From Citrobacter koseri ATCC BAA-895 (GTDB lineage: Bacteria; Pseudomonadota; Gammaproteobacteria; Enterobacterales; Enterobacteriaceae), in NCBI RefSeq assembly GCF_000018045.1, contig NC_009792.1, forward strand, positions 3,224,001 to 3,288,000: 64,000 bases of DNA. Reading direction: 5' to 3'. The position numbers and the translations under genes are program-made. Under the pieces are notes generated by a model that saw nothing but the letters and a program-made list of their open reading frames with translations, had not been told where the DNA came from and searched no databases. Shown piece after piece: positions 28,107 to 37,916 of the stretch; within the stretch, counting starts at the first letter, position 1; each line of letters starts with the position of its first letter.

Positions 28107-29584
28107 CGACCAACAGCTATCTGGAATACTTTCTGACGCTGCTCGGCTGGGTGGTCAATAACGGGTTGTGGAATGCGATTAGCGCCACCGGATTATTCGC
28201 CCTGCCGCTGCTGATTAAGTTGCTGGCACTGTGGTTACAGGCCAGAAGTCAGGGGGCGGATGAGGGCAATAAAGCCGCGCTTGCTCTGGTATGGACCGAG
28301 CACCTGATGTACACCTCGCTGCTGGTGATTATGTTCACCTGCGTGCCAATGTTGAACATCGACCTCGATACCATCAAATATGACACCACGCGCTCAAAGC
28401 AGTGCGGCATGTCGGTGCCACAACCCGCCGATACCGGCTATCAACCGATTATAAACTCGCTCGGCGGTAAAACCGCCGCCGTCCCGGTCTGGTGGTACTT
28501 TATTCATGTGATCAGCAAAGGCATCACCAGCGCAACGGTTGCCACCCTGCCCTGCCAGCCGGATCTGCGTCAGATCCGTTTTGAGGTGCAGCACACCCGA
28601 ATCAAGGATCCAGCGCTGGCTCAGGAACTTCGGGATTTCGTCGAGGAGTGTTATGCCCCTTCCCGCGCCCGTCTGAAATTTCGTGCCGGAGAGCTGGAGG
28701 ATGACACCAGTGATGATACTGCCTAGCTGGGATCATCGTACTTTCTCAACACGACTGGTTACTACGATACCGACCATGCCCTTTCACCGCACAGTGCGTG
28801 GCCGTACAGCACATCACGCGATGCCGGGCTGGCCGATACCGGCGCGGGCGGCTATCCCACCTGTAAACAGTGGTGGGCCGACGATACTGTTGGGCTGAAA
28901 GCGCGGCTACTGCAACTCCCGGCTCCGGATATCTGGACAGCGTTTAAAAAGATCGGCCAGTCGCAGGCAGTATATGAAGAGGCCGTGTTGCGCTCGCTGG
29001 TCAGTGAGCGAAATATGCAGGTATCGCAGAACGGGCGCGTTTACCCCGGCTATGGTGGCAATGTCGATGGCACCATAGCCAATGCCGCCACCCGGCTGGC
29101 ATCCAGCGCCGGAAATATCCTCGGCAGCATTGCGGCGTTCCCGGCGTTTGACAGCGTACGTCAGGCGCTACCGATGGTACAGGCGCTACTGCAAATGGCG
29201 CTGGTGATCTGTATTCCGCTGGTAACACTCTGTTCGGCATGGGATGTGAAAGTAGTGATGACACTGACGTTTGTGCAGTTTGCGCTGTTCTTCCTTACCT
29301 TCTGGTGGGAACTGGCGCGGTGGCTCGATAGCTGGCTGCTGGATGTGCTCTACAACAGTGATACCCACAGTAGCTGGAATCTGGCCGGGATCCAGAATAC
29401 GCAGGATGACGTGATCATTAATTTGGTGATGGGGTCGATGTTTCTGGTTCTGCCGACTTTCTGGATGGGGGCGATGACGTGGGCTGGGGTGAGAGTTGGC
29501 ATAGCGGTGAATGGGGCGCTGGCGGGCGGGGTTAAGGTGGCACAGGATAGTGGGGGTAAGGCTGGGGGGATGCTTGGGAGGTGA
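28103..29584 (+). pseudogene. TraG-like mating-pair stabilisation protein, amber-interrupted
   Basis: N-terminal TraG domain of ICE type: several membrane segments (WVVNNGLWNAISATGLFALP, MYTSLLVIMFTCVPML) and CKQWWAD. A TAG at 28724-28726 stops the first part at 207 residues; the same frame continues LGSSYFLNTTGYYDTDHALS to the stop at 29584, so it is a single nonsense mutation. The ancestral codon may have been TGG. In that case the lesion lies in CCTGG, and G to A there equals loss of 5-methylcytosine at a CCWGG site, which M.EcoRII or Dcm would methylate. The intact protein would be about 493 residues. Confidence 0.8.
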
Positions 29585-29781
29585 TTAGCCAAATCTACTT
29601 TTTTGATACGTATAAATTGTAATTAAACATCGCTCACTTTGAGAAAATTTTTGGACACAAAACCCACCGATAGTCTATCAAGGCTGGTTCTCTGATGGGC
29701 TTTGCATTATCCCCTCACAAGATCGAACAATATTCAACCAACGAGTTGCCTAACTTTGTGATCTGTATGGATTAACATCGT

Positions 29782-29805
29782 TGAACATATGTATAGTATT
29801 GTTCA
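29782..29805. promoter_or_regulatory. Inverted repeat upstream of the DUF262 gene
   Basis: TGAACA (29782-29787) and TGTTCA (29800-29805) flank a 12-bp spacer in the 374-bp non-coding stretch 29585-29958. It could be an operator. The arms contain GAAC/GTTC, which is the phosphorothioation context reported for Salmonella and E. coli Dnd systems. The rest of the stretch shows only AT-rich sequence. Confidence 0.35.
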
Positions 29806-29958
29806 TAATCCCTCTAAAAGGTCTGGGGATGGCCTTAAACCTCAGGGCGGTAGCGTGGGATATGGTTAATTATCATACATCAATACATTCATATCTCGAT
29901 CATTTTCATTAAGTAATATTCACTATATTTATGAATAATGGAATCAGGTACAATTCAT

Positions 29959-31143
29959 ATGAAAATAGATGATAGAAAAGATAAAGTAATTAATCTATTC
30001 AATGATATAAACTCAGGAGAGATCAATACCCGCCCTGATTTCCAAAGGGGAGAAGTATGGTCATCTTCGAAGAAAAAAATGTTAATTGACACTATATTAA
30101 GAAAATGGCCTATACCGCCAATTCATTTAGTTAAAATAGATGATAAAACATTTGAAGTTCTTGATGGACAACAAAGGTTAACTGCAATAAGAGATTTTAT
30201 AAATAATAAATTCTCAATTGATGGTAATATTCAGCCTTTAGATGATGAAATACAAGCATTAAATGGGAAAAAATATAAGCAGCTCGATGATGATACGAAA
30301 AGGGAATTTAACACATACAGATTTATAATTTATGAAATGATGGAATATTCTGCTGGTGAACCTGGTGAAATATTTCACAGATTAAATCAATCAGTTAAAT
30401 TAACCTCATCGGAACAAAGGAATTCATTATTTGGAGAATTAAGAAGCCAAACGGCTGATTTTGTTAGATTAATGCAAGATAATGGCGTGAATAAAGATCT
30501 ATTAGGATTCACAAACTCTAGACTTGCTTATAATGACCTTATAGCAAGAGTTGGATATTTATTAGAAAAGAACTCTCTTCGCGCAACACTTAACGACAAA
30601 GTGTTAAATTATCGATTTAGAGATGAAACTGGATTTGACTCAGATATATTAGAACAGCTAAGTTTCTCAATATTAACCTTAGCTAATATGCGTAAGCATT
30701 TAGATGAATGTAACTATAGCATTAATCTAACAAAAGCATCATCCTTAAACTGGATATATTCTTTAGCAGAATATAAAAATATCCTTTCGACTAATTCAGA
30801 CAATCTTATGGTAGCATTTTTCAACCTTGAAAGAGCTAAGCACTCAGTAAAAAACAATGAACAAATTCCTGAAGACATAATTCATTTCTTTGGTTCCAAT
30901 GAAACAAACATAAAAGAATTATTACTTATATATATTGAGAGGTCATCATCTAGAGTAATGACGACAGCATCTATTATAATTCGCGACATTATAATAAATT
31001 TATCACTGTATAAGGCAGGTATTCCTCTGCCTGATAGTATTGACACATTACAGCTTGATACTCTAGCAGATGTAATAGCATCTCATAATTTCGATGTCAA
31101 AGAGTGTATTGAAAACCTCTCTAACGAATGGAAGGTTTATTAA
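29959..31143 (+). CDS. DUF262 (GmrSD/SspE N-domain-like) protein without HNH domain
   Basis: About 394 residues (401 if it starts at 29938). Residues 24-75 (in the 394 numbering) contain RPDFQRGEVWSSSKK and FEVLDGQQRLTAIRDFI. The DGQQR box is the hallmark of the DUF262 nucleotide-binding domain found in type IV GmrSD restriction enzymes and in the phosphorothioate-sensing nuclease SspE. The C-terminal 150 residues are helical; I see no His-Asn-His nuclease (DUF1524) motif, so it is a sensor without its own evident nuclease. It is 1 bp from the OLD-like gene and close to dndBCDE. Strongly AT-rich. Confidence 0.8.
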   Translation: MKIDDRKDKVINLFNDINSGEINTRPDFQRGEVWSSSKKKMLIDTILRKWPIPPIHLVKIDDKTFEVLDGQQRLTAIRDFINNKFSIDGNIQPLDDEIQALNGKKYKQLDDDTKREFNTYRFIIYEMMEYSAGEPGEIFHRLNQSVKLTSSEQRNSLFGELRSQTADFVRLMQDNGVNKDLLGFTNSRLAYNDLIARVGYLLEKNSLRATLNDKVLNYRFRDETGFDSDILEQLSFSILTLANMRKHLDECNYSINLTKASSLNWIYSLAEYKNILSTNSDNLMVAFFNLERAKHSVKNNEQIPEDIIHFFGSNETNIKELLLIYIERSSSRVMTTASIIIRDIIINLSLYKAGIPLPDSIDTLQLDTLADVIASHNFDVKECIENLSNEWKVY

Positions 31144-31144
31144 A

Positions 31145-32773
31145 ATGCGAGCAGCGAGAATAAATGACATCTGGCGTTATGTAAACGACGTAGAACAATA
31201 TAGAACCAGAATAAAAAAAGTAGAAATAAAAAAACTATCTGGATTTGAAGATATAACAATAGAGCCTCAAAGTGCTATCACTGCGATTTGTGGCAAGAAT
31301 GGTGTAGGAAAAACAACTTTCTTAAAATTAATATACCAAGCAATAAAATCACCTAAAAAACAGCTTTCTCCTTTGAGATTCGGTGTATATGATTTCCAGA
31401 TTGAAATATTAGATAATCGTTCGAATATTATATTTGATAGAAATTCAGAACATCATTTAGAAAATGTTTACTATCTTGAACCGAGTCAAGAATGCGCAAG
31501 AATATTAGATTATATAAAACGAACTAAAAATATTAATGAGCTAATTGAAGGTGAAGGAGAGAATATATCATTCAATGATGATAAAACAAAACCTCAAATT
31601 GAAAGTATTATTGGCAAAAAATATAAAAGAATAGTATTCAGAGAGATCACTGGAGCAATTGAAAATGATTATACATTTCCATATTTTGAGATTGAATTAG
31701 CTAGTGGGGCAAAATACTCAAATATTGACATGGGAATGGGAGAGTTTGCGGTCTTTTATATCTTATGGTTTATAAAAAACTGCGAAAGAAACTCAATCAT
31801 TTTTATAGAAGAACCAGAGAATTTTATATCGGCTAATACCCAAATTTATCTAATGGATAAGATTGCAGAGCAATCAAATAGCAATAAACTTTGGATTATG
31901 TTATCAACGCATTCCGAACATATATTGTCAAAAATTAGTGTTGAGAATACAAAAGTATTACAAAAACGTTTGACAGACATTACTCATCTGATTGAACCTA
32001 AACACCGTGAAAAGTACTTATCGGCTTTAGGGTTAGTCCCTCAGTTAGATGGTGTAATTTTTGTTGAAGATAATTTCTCAGCTAACTTTACGAACTATTT
32101 ATTATCGAAACTTGCACCTGCATTCCTAAAAAGCTATAGAATTTTACCAATACGTTGTGATTCTAATATTGAAAAAATAGCTCTCCACTATGAACCCCTC
32201 AGAAAATCCCCGATAAATTACATCGGTATTTTAGATGCAGATCAGAAAGAAAAGGTAGCCCAATACATTGATAAAGATATATATATCAGTTCATTGCCAG
32301 GTGGTGTAACAGCTCCACCTGAAACTATTGTTTGGGATGTTTTAATCGATAATAGTAAAAATATATCTGATGCATTAGACGTCGATCATGACACGATGCA
32401 GAATGTAATTATGGAAAATAGCACCGCTGATTACCATGATAGATATACAAACATATCAAAGGAGCTAAGTATACCACTAGATGTTTTGCTTCAAAAAATA
32501 TTCTCATCATGGATAAACATCCAAGAAAATAGAGAATTAGCAGAAGACTTTATCTTCGCCATTATTAATTACAATAAAAGATATACATCCTTAGTTGAAT
32601 TGCAACCTGACAATAAAGTAAAGCTCATCGCCGATGATAAGACTATTTTCTTAAAAAGAGACGATATATACTTCCCTCAGAATAGAACGAAACCACTAGT
32701 CAACGGCATGGAATTAAAATTTAATTTATTCTTTAACAGTTATTCATTCATAGCTAAAGTAACCGCAGAATAA
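31145..32773 (+). CDS. OLD-like ATPase with TOPRIM nuclease domain
   Basis: A 542-residue protein. Residues 50-58 (GKNGVGKTT) are Walker A of an ABC/SMC-type ATPase and SIIFIEEPENF near 220 is Walker B. After STHSEHIL comes a C-terminal TOPRIM-like region: a glutamate in FVEDN near residue 306 and LDADQK near 363, the E and DxD metal-binding positions of OLD-family nucleases. It starts at ATG 31145 with GGAAGG at 31130; the upstream extension to 31094 overlaps the DUF262 gene. It is the likely nuclease partner of the DUF262 protein. Ends 15 bp from convergent dndE. Confidence 0.8.
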   Translation: MRAARINDIWRYVNDVEQYRTRIKKVEIKKLSGFEDITIEPQSAITAICGKNGVGKTTFLKLIYQAIKSPKKQLSPLRFGVYDFQIEILDNRSNIIFDRNSEHHLENVYYLEPSQECARILDYIKRTKNINELIEGEGENISFNDDKTKPQIESIIGKKYKRIVFREITGAIENDYTFPYFEIELASGAKYSNIDMGMGEFAVFYILWFIKNCERNSIIFIEEPENFISANTQIYLMDKIAEQSNSNKLWIMLSTHSEHILSKISVENTKVLQKRLTDITHLIEPKHREKYLSALGLVPQLDGVIFVEDNFSANFTNYLLSKLAPAFLKSYRILPIRCDSNIEKIALHYEPLRKSPINYIGILDADQKEKVAQYIDKDIYISSLPGGVTAPPETIVWDVLIDNSKNISDALDVDHDTMQNVIMENSTADYHDRYTNISKELSIPLDVLLQKIFSSWINIQENRELAEDFIFAIINYNKRYTSLVELQPDNKVKLIADDKTIFLKRDDIYFPQNRTKPLVNGMELKFNLFFNSYSFIAKVTAE

Positions 32774-32787
32774 TCTGCGGTTACTTT
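32756..32787. terminator. Bidirectional terminator between OLD-like gene and dndE
   Basis: A 14-bp perfect stem (32756-32769 with 32774-32787) around ATAA, overlapping the OLD-like stop codon and ending in TTT. It closes both the plus- and minus-strand units. Confidence 0.75.
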
Positions 32788-32788
32788 G

Positions 32789-33136
32789 TTAAAGAGATGT
32801 AGTAAAACTAATTAATTCACGATGGTTTCGCAAGGATGCAGACCCATCGTCAACATGTGCAGCCCAAGCTTGCATCATTTTTTTTCCATCAAAATTGGGA
32901 TACAACATCTTCAATATAAGTTCAGTAGCTACACCTGTATCTCCCAACCATACAGCTTTATCCATACTCATATTGCCATCAGTTTTATAGTCATTTCCGT
33001 CAAAACGATAGCCACTTTCTACAGAACGGAAAAATGCTATCCGAGCAGAAATATTTGGATTAACCCCCGTGCTAGCTTTTAGTCTTTTAAGTTGATCTTC
33101 AACACGAATGTTCAGTTGCAAACGATTAGGTAACAT
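32789..33136 (-). CDS. dndE: DndE, DNA phosphorothioation complex protein
   Basis: A 115-residue protein with RVEDQLKRLKASTGVNPNISARIAFFRS, the conserved opening of DndE, which binds nicked DNA in the DndCDE sulfur-modification complex. It is the last gene of the minus-strand operon, with its start overlapping the dndD stop by 1 bp. It lacks the longer C-terminal fusion seen in some lineages. No dndF, dndG or dndH follows: the next genes are the convergent OLD-like and DUF262 pair. Confidence 0.92.
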   Translation of the reverse strand: MLPNRLQLNIRVEDQLKRLKASTGVNPNISARIAFFRSVESGYRFDGNDYKTDGNMSMDKAVWLGDTGVATELILKMLYPNFDGKKMMQAWAAHVDDGSASLRNHRELISFTTSL

Positions 33137-35133
33137 TAGGCATTCACCTCACATTTTGCATTTTTCCAAAAATAGCCGTCTTCAATCTTTGAAGATTGAC
33201 TAAATGGTGAGTATCTTATTTCATAAGATTTTGAAATACAATCACAGAGATAATTTTTGTAATATCTCTCATCAATTTCCGTATCGGTAGATAGGATAAT
33301 GACCTGGTGACTAGCATCTGGGATATAGTGTTCAACTAACTTATCTCTATGATGCGAGTCTAACCTTCCTAAAGGAGTATCAATTATAATAGGAAGTAAT
33401 TTCCCAGAAACATTCCCTAATGCTTCAAGCATAGTGACTGCATATATCTGTTTTTCACCAGCAGACAATAAACTACGATCAATTATTAATCCATCTTCAT
33501 CTTGAAGATTCACATTAAATGTATTTACATCAATTTTAGCTCGTAATTTTAACTCGTCCTTCCTTGCCAACTTCTTATATACTCGAGAAAACTCTTGTTC
33601 CACTTCAGATATACGCTTCTGTGTCAGTTTTTTGGCGTATTCATCAAGAAGAGGTAATATAGATAGGGCATAATCACTAGCATTTTCCAGTGCAACTTTA
33701 TTCTTTATTGCGTCATGAAGCTTCTGCTGTTCTCGAGTACACTCTAACGCTTCAGTTAGTGCTGTTTTAGCATCAAGGTGTAGTTTTTTAAACTCATCTA
33801 CGGCATCACGTATGTTCTTGTCAAAAGTCCTAATAATATTGAAAGTACTACTTAACTGTTCTTCCTCAGGAGATCTTTCGATATTTTCTTTTGCATGTTC
33901 AATAGCCAAGTCAATTCTTTTTATCTCTTCGCAAAGTCTATTTTTTTCTTTTTTTAATTTAGGCGATAATGTGTAGACTGCATTATGTAAAATACCAGAC
34001 TCACGTTCAGAGACATCTAGCAGGATATCCCCGGACGGTTGAGTCAATAGAAAATCTTTTAATTGATCTTCAATTGTCTCTGTAGCAATTTTCAACGTTG
34101 TAGATGACCGGATCGCCAATTCATTCCGGAGTTTTTTCAGAAAATCATCAAGACCTGACTTGAATGCGGTAGCTTTTATTATTTCTTTTTCCAGTTCTAC
34201 TTGGTTAAAAAGATCTCTAAATATATTTGGCGCTAATGAAAAAGGGAAATATCCGTCAAGGGTATTACGCAATTGCTTTTCTGTATATAGTTTTTCAGTC
34301 TCTAAACTTCTTAATTTCGCTTCCTCACTCACTTTTGAGTCTGCAAAATTTTTTCCTTGCGCCATCAATAAAGCTTCATACTTACGTAAATCTTTGATAT
34401 TTAATTCAATACCTTTCAAATAATCGAGTGCTTCGCTTCTTTTTTCATTAGCATATGAAATAAGGTCATTCTTCTTTTTTTCAAGTACTTTAACTTGTTC
34501 CTGTGCAACACGATTAAGCTTGTTTTTCTGATCATTTTTGATGTAGGTATTTAGATCTCCTTTTAACCGAGATACAACGTCAAGTCCTAGTAGACGTTGC
34601 ATAGCTATCCTTAAAATGCTTCCAGTCTCATCTTCTGCAAGCGTGGCAATTTTTTCCCCATCAAAGAAGAATAATTCACCAACACCAACAGGGATCAGCT
34701 CATTTAGGAAACCCTGTAACTGCTCCGGGCTTTTTCCCTCCATAAGCACCCCATTCTCAGAAATAGAGAGTTGATCGCCCCTACCTTTTGACCATGATCG
34801 TTTTGTACAGTACGTGACATCTTCTCCATCAATTCGAAGTGTGAAACTAAGTTCCACAAAAGCAGAGGTAAAATCTTCAAAATCATCAGGTTTTCCGTTA
34901 TGGACTAAAGACGATAATCTCTCAATATAGGAATTCTTGGTAAAAACATCATCAAATGCTTGTGATCCATACAAGGCAAGTCGTATTGCAGTTAAAATAG
35001 AAGTTTTCCCAGAACCATTAAGACCACCAATCAAAATTAGTGGCTTTCCAGGTTCATCATTTGGAGCAAGATCGAGCACATGTTCACCACGAAACACGCG
35101 GAAATTACGCATAACCAGTTTAGTTATAATCAT
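33136..35133 (-). CDS. dndD: DndD, SMC-like ATPase of DNA phosphorothioation
   Basis: A 665-residue ATPase with Walker A GGLNGSGKTS at residues 36-45, a long coiled-coil centre (about 190-520) and the C-terminal LSAGEKQIYAVTMLEAL signature with IIIDTPLGRLD Walker B. DndD supplies ATP hydrolysis to the DndCDE complex that replaces a non-bridging oxygen by sulfur in the DNA backbone. Start and stop overlap its neighbours by 1-4 bp. It reads through intact, in contrast to the ICE backbone. Confidence 0.95.
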   Translation of the reverse strand: MIITKLVMRNFRVFRGEHVLDLAPNDEPGKPLILIGGLNGSGKTSILTAIRLALYGSQAFDDVFTKNSYIERLSSLVHNGKPDDFEDFTSAFVELSFTLRIDGEDVTYCTKRSWSKGRGDQLSISENGVLMEGKSPEQLQGFLNELIPVGVGELFFFDGEKIATLAEDETGSILRIAMQRLLGLDVVSRLKGDLNTYIKNDQKNKLNRVAQEQVKVLEKKKNDLISYANEKRSEALDYLKGIELNIKDLRKYEALLMAQGKNFADSKVSEEAKLRSLETEKLYTEKQLRNTLDGYFPFSLAPNIFRDLFNQVELEKEIIKATAFKSGLDDFLKKLRNELAIRSSTTLKIATETIEDQLKDFLLTQPSGDILLDVSERESGILHNAVYTLSPKLKKEKNRLCEEIKRIDLAIEHAKENIERSPEEEQLSSTFNIIRTFDKNIRDAVDEFKKLHLDAKTALTEALECTREQQKLHDAIKNKVALENASDYALSILPLLDEYAKKLTQKRISEVEQEFSRVYKKLARKDELKLRAKIDVNTFNVNLQDEDGLIIDRSLLSAGEKQIYAVTMLEALGNVSGKLLPIIIDTPLGRLDSHHRDKLVEHYIPDASHQVIILSTDTEIDERYYKNYLCDCISKSYEIRYSPFSQSSKIEDGYFWKNAKCEVNA

Positions 35134-36764
35134 TTTGCCACCTCATCATTACTGGTCACACTATTTAATATGTTCTCAAGCCTATCAAAATCATTTGATA
35201 GATCATCCAAAGCAAGTTCAATATCTTCTTTTTCTTTTAAAAGCATATCGAATTGATTCTTTTTCTGAACCGAAGAGTATTTTTCCTTGATCTCTTCAAA
35301 TGTTCCCCAATCCTGTTGTAATATCGATTCTACTTTCTTTTGAACATTTTGACGGCGCCCCATTCCTTCAAAAGAGATCTCAAGATCAATCAGCTTCATG
35401 ACCATCTCAGGGACAATTCCATGTTCAGTGGCTAGTTCATGAAGTAGTCCTGCATCTGCACCAGCAAAACGAACTCGTTCATCTATCTGCCAAGCTAAAT
35501 CATGACCATATACACGTTTATAGATTTTTGGCAGAGAATCATTCCAATCAGGTTCATTAGGATCATTAAGCCACTCCTGACGAATAGCATGTAACTCCCC
35601 TTCAGTTATAAGCTGAATATCATGTCCTTGTGCTTTCAAGACCTTATCCAGGTTGAGCAACTTCTCCAGCCATTCTTGTCGATATTTCAATAAATAGGGG
35701 CCAGGAACATGTTTTCGTTCAACCGAAATATCCTCCCCCTCTTTTAAATACTGATAACTAACCTTTCCAGTTCGGCGCTTAAAGTTACGGTACTTATCTT
35801 TCTCTTCTGGTTCAGTAGTCTTCGCAAGCATATTGCGAAACTCCAACAACGGAGCCATCCATTGCTCTCCGTTTTGAACTAGACTTTCCATAGCCCGATC
35901 TTTGGTTACAACAGTACAAGTCCAGCACCCAAATCGCGAATTACCACAAGACGGGGTGCTGTCATCAATAACCATAGGGCATTCCCCCTGACCAGAGGAG
36001 TCCATATACAAAGTCCATAAAGGAAGGTTGTTCCCACCTCCCCAAGGTGTTTCCCATTCGGTTACATCACTTGAATAGCGGAATGCACCTCTCAACAATT
36101 TCCAGACATCATCAACCCCCCAAGTATCAATAGGGGTATAGATAAACGCATTAGCTAAGGTGGTATGACGAGCTAATCGAGTCCCATCAATCTTGTGTTT
36201 TGCAATTACCTGAGCACGGGATGCACTTTCTGCAGAACGGGACCCTAAAACCACAATAACTTCTTCGAACTGACTTACTTTATCTCGAATAAAGTCACTA
36301 ACCGGATTGATTTTCATACGTTCGGTACACCAGCGGAACTGCCGAGTAGGTGCCGGATATCCCTTTCCTAAAAGGTTTGCCCAAAATGTTTCATGCGTTT
36401 TAGGAACAACTTGTTGCACCAATATGGGCAAACCATCCTGGCGAGCACCTCTTTCTATTAGCTTCAATGTTCGACTGATCAGGTTTACAACTACTGGTGT
36501 CTCGACCAAAGTATCTGAACATACGACAAAAACAGGCTTATTACGCTGCTCGGGAGACAATCCCAGTAATGCCAGATAAATAAGAGTTGTTACAGCAGAC
36601 GAATCCTTACCGCCACTGTAGCCAATAACCCAAGGACGTTTATCAGCCAGATAGATCCGCTGGATCTCAGATACAAATTCATGTAATGGACGCCCAGCAA
36701 AGGTTTCCTGATTAATAAAATCTTCGTAACTATCAAGATCATATGCTTGTAATAAATGACTCAT
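35130..36764 (-). CDS. dndC: DndC, PAPS-reductase-like sulfur transferase of phosphorothioation
   Basis: A 544-residue protein with the PP-loop SGGKDS at 50-55 that activates the DNA for sulfuration, and the Fe-S cysteine set CPMVIDDSTPSCGNSRFGCWTC region about residues 256-277. DndC is ATP-pyrophosphatase-active and receives sulfur from a cysteine desulfurase. No dndA is present in the window, so chromosomal IscS probably serves, as reported for E. coli and Salmonella. The 4-bp overlaps with dndB and dndD show tight translational coupling. Confidence 0.95.
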   Translation of the reverse strand: MSHLLQAYDLDSYEDFINQETFAGRPLHEFVSEIQRIYLADKRPWVIGYSGGKDSSAVTTLIYLALLGLSPEQRNKPVFVVCSDTLVETPVVVNLISRTLKLIERGARQDGLPILVQQVVPKTHETFWANLLGKGYPAPTRQFRWCTERMKINPVSDFIRDKVSQFEEVIVVLGSRSAESASRAQVIAKHKIDGTRLARHTTLANAFIYTPIDTWGVDDVWKLLRGAFRYSSDVTEWETPWGGGNNLPLWTLYMDSSGQGECPMVIDDSTPSCGNSRFGCWTCTVVTKDRAMESLVQNGEQWMAPLLEFRNMLAKTTEPEEKDKYRNFKRRTGKVSYQYLKEGEDISVERKHVPGPYLLKYRQEWLEKLLNLDKVLKAQGHDIQLITEGELHAIRQEWLNDPNEPDWNDSLPKIYKRVYGHDLAWQIDERVRFAGADAGLLHELATEHGIVPEMVMKLIDLEISFEGMGRRQNVQKKVESILQQDWGTFEEIKEKYSSVQKKNQFDMLLKEKEDIELALDDLSNDFDRLENILNSVTSNDEVAK

Positions 36765-37846
36765 GACTTCAGTTGCTCTTCTAATTTTTGTTCTTCTGAA
36801 TTTAAAGGAATGCCGAGTTTCTGTTTCAGAGCATTACTGGTTAAGTGTATCGATATCGCTGATTTGCTGATTTTTCCATGCAGCATCGTGCGTTTTAGCC
36901 ATTCCGGATTCGCCTTTCGCCAGTCAATATCTCTCAAACCTTCCAACTTTTGCTCCCAGTTATATGGCGAATGTTGTAGCAATCCCTTACCCATCAAACC
37001 GATGGCCTGTAAACCTACACCGTGAGAATGGATAAATTCCTGACGCATACTCGCTGGAGAAATCTCACGGCGTCGTACCATTTGCCATTCGGGCATAACT
37101 CCAAACACAGCACGCCAGAAACGTTCCGCTTTATGCTTTTCGTCATCGGAGTACAAATCTTTCAGCCCTTTACCGAGTAATGCTTTCGTCGCCTGCTTGA
37201 TGCTGCTCAACGTAAAAAGCTTATTGGAAAGCGATGATATGCTTGATTTTTCCATTTCTGTGAAACCAATAAACGGCTCAATATTTTCAGCCAGATGGCA
37301 GGCAAGTTGAGCGCTTGGATCTCGGTGATCATAGAGGGTCGCCAACGAAGGGCTTGGTCTAACCGCGTATTTGTTCAAATCAGCAAACATCTGTTGGCTT
37401 CTCACTAACCCCCGATCAACGAAGAACAAAACCGGAATGTTGTCATATCCCAGCTCAGGGTTTGCTTTTAATGCTTCTTCGATAGCCTTTCGTCTATGCT
37501 GCCCGTCATTAATCAAAATTTGGGCTCCCATAGGCACTTGTAACGTACCCAGACTCCCAGCATCGTTAATTGCTTCAAAATGCACATCAACAGCAACAGA
37601 AGCGGTAAGTGCAGAAAAAATATAGTTATCTGGATTATCCAACAGATAACGCACCATGTCGGGTATCCGTGCTTTATTTAATGAGCGCTGCGCCCGCAGT
37701 TCAGGTGGAACCTCTTCTTCATCAAAGCTGAAAATCTTTGGAATTGTCAGCAATGGGCAGGTCGCAATGTAAAACTCTCTTCCTGCCTGCATTCCACGTA
37801 CCGCAGGAAACATGTAAAAGTAATTTGTCTGGTTACGATCATGCAT
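36761..37846 (-). CDS. dndB: DndB, regulator/DGQHR-domain protein of phosphorothioation
   Basis: A 361-residue protein with LINDGQHRRKAIEEAL (DGQHR box at 114-118), the signature of DndB, which tunes the number of modified sites and represses the operon in some bacteria. I chose ATG 37846 over GTG 37855 because GAGTGA at 37851-37856 gives good spacing for it. It is the first gene of dndBCDE. A LexA-type box lies 15 bp upstream of this ATG and short palindromes lie beyond it, so the operon may be under both SOS control and DndB repression. Confidence 0.92.
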   Translation of the reverse strand: MHDRNQTNYFYMFPAVRGMQAGREFYIATCPLLTIPKIFSFDEEEVPPELRAQRSLNKARIPDMVRYLLDNPDNYIFSALTASVAVDVHFEAINDAGSLGTLQVPMGAQILINDGQHRRKAIEEALKANPELGYDNIPVLFFVDRGLVRSQQMFADLNKYAVRPSPSLATLYDHRDPSAQLACHLAENIEPFIGFTEMEKSSISSLSNKLFTLSSIKQATKALLGKGLKDLYSDDEKHKAERFWRAVFGVMPEWQMVRRREISPASMRQEFIHSHGVGLQAIGLMGKGLLQHSPYNWEQKLEGLRDIDWRKANPEWLKRTMLHGKISKSAISIHLTSNALKQKLGIPLNSEEQKLEEQLKS

Positions 37847-37861
37847 AAGCGTCACTCATAA

Positions 37862-37881
37862 TACTGTTTATAAACACAGTA
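37862..37881. promoter_or_regulatory. LexA (SOS) box overlapping the dndB promoter region
   Basis: TACTGT-TTATAAAC-ACAGTA. Both outer hexamers equal the LexA consensus, and CTG-N10-CAG spacing is exact. Seven of the ten central bases match the alternating TA consensus. The minus-strand reading contains TATACT as a likely -10 partly inside the box, so bound LexA would block transcription. This is the clearest such box I found in the window. Confidence 0.75.
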
Positions 37882-37895
37882 TAAAATAAAAATTT

Positions 37896-37916
37896 TAACG
37901 TTACAGTTACGTAACT
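37896..37916. promoter_or_regulatory. Tandem palindromes TAACGTTA and AGTTACGTAACT upstream of dndB
   Basis: TAACGTTA (37896-37903) and AGTTACGTAACT (37905-37916) are perfect palindromes sharing an ACGT core, followed by further ACGTA/ACGTTA copies to about 37942. They lie within the non-coding stretch 37847-38214 and may be an operator for DndB or another regulator. Confidence 0.4.

Noticed and set aside
32789..37855. Missing dndA
   Set aside because: A dndA cysteine desulfurase is often absent in enterobacterial dnd loci because IscS substitutes, so the lack is not a finding in itself.
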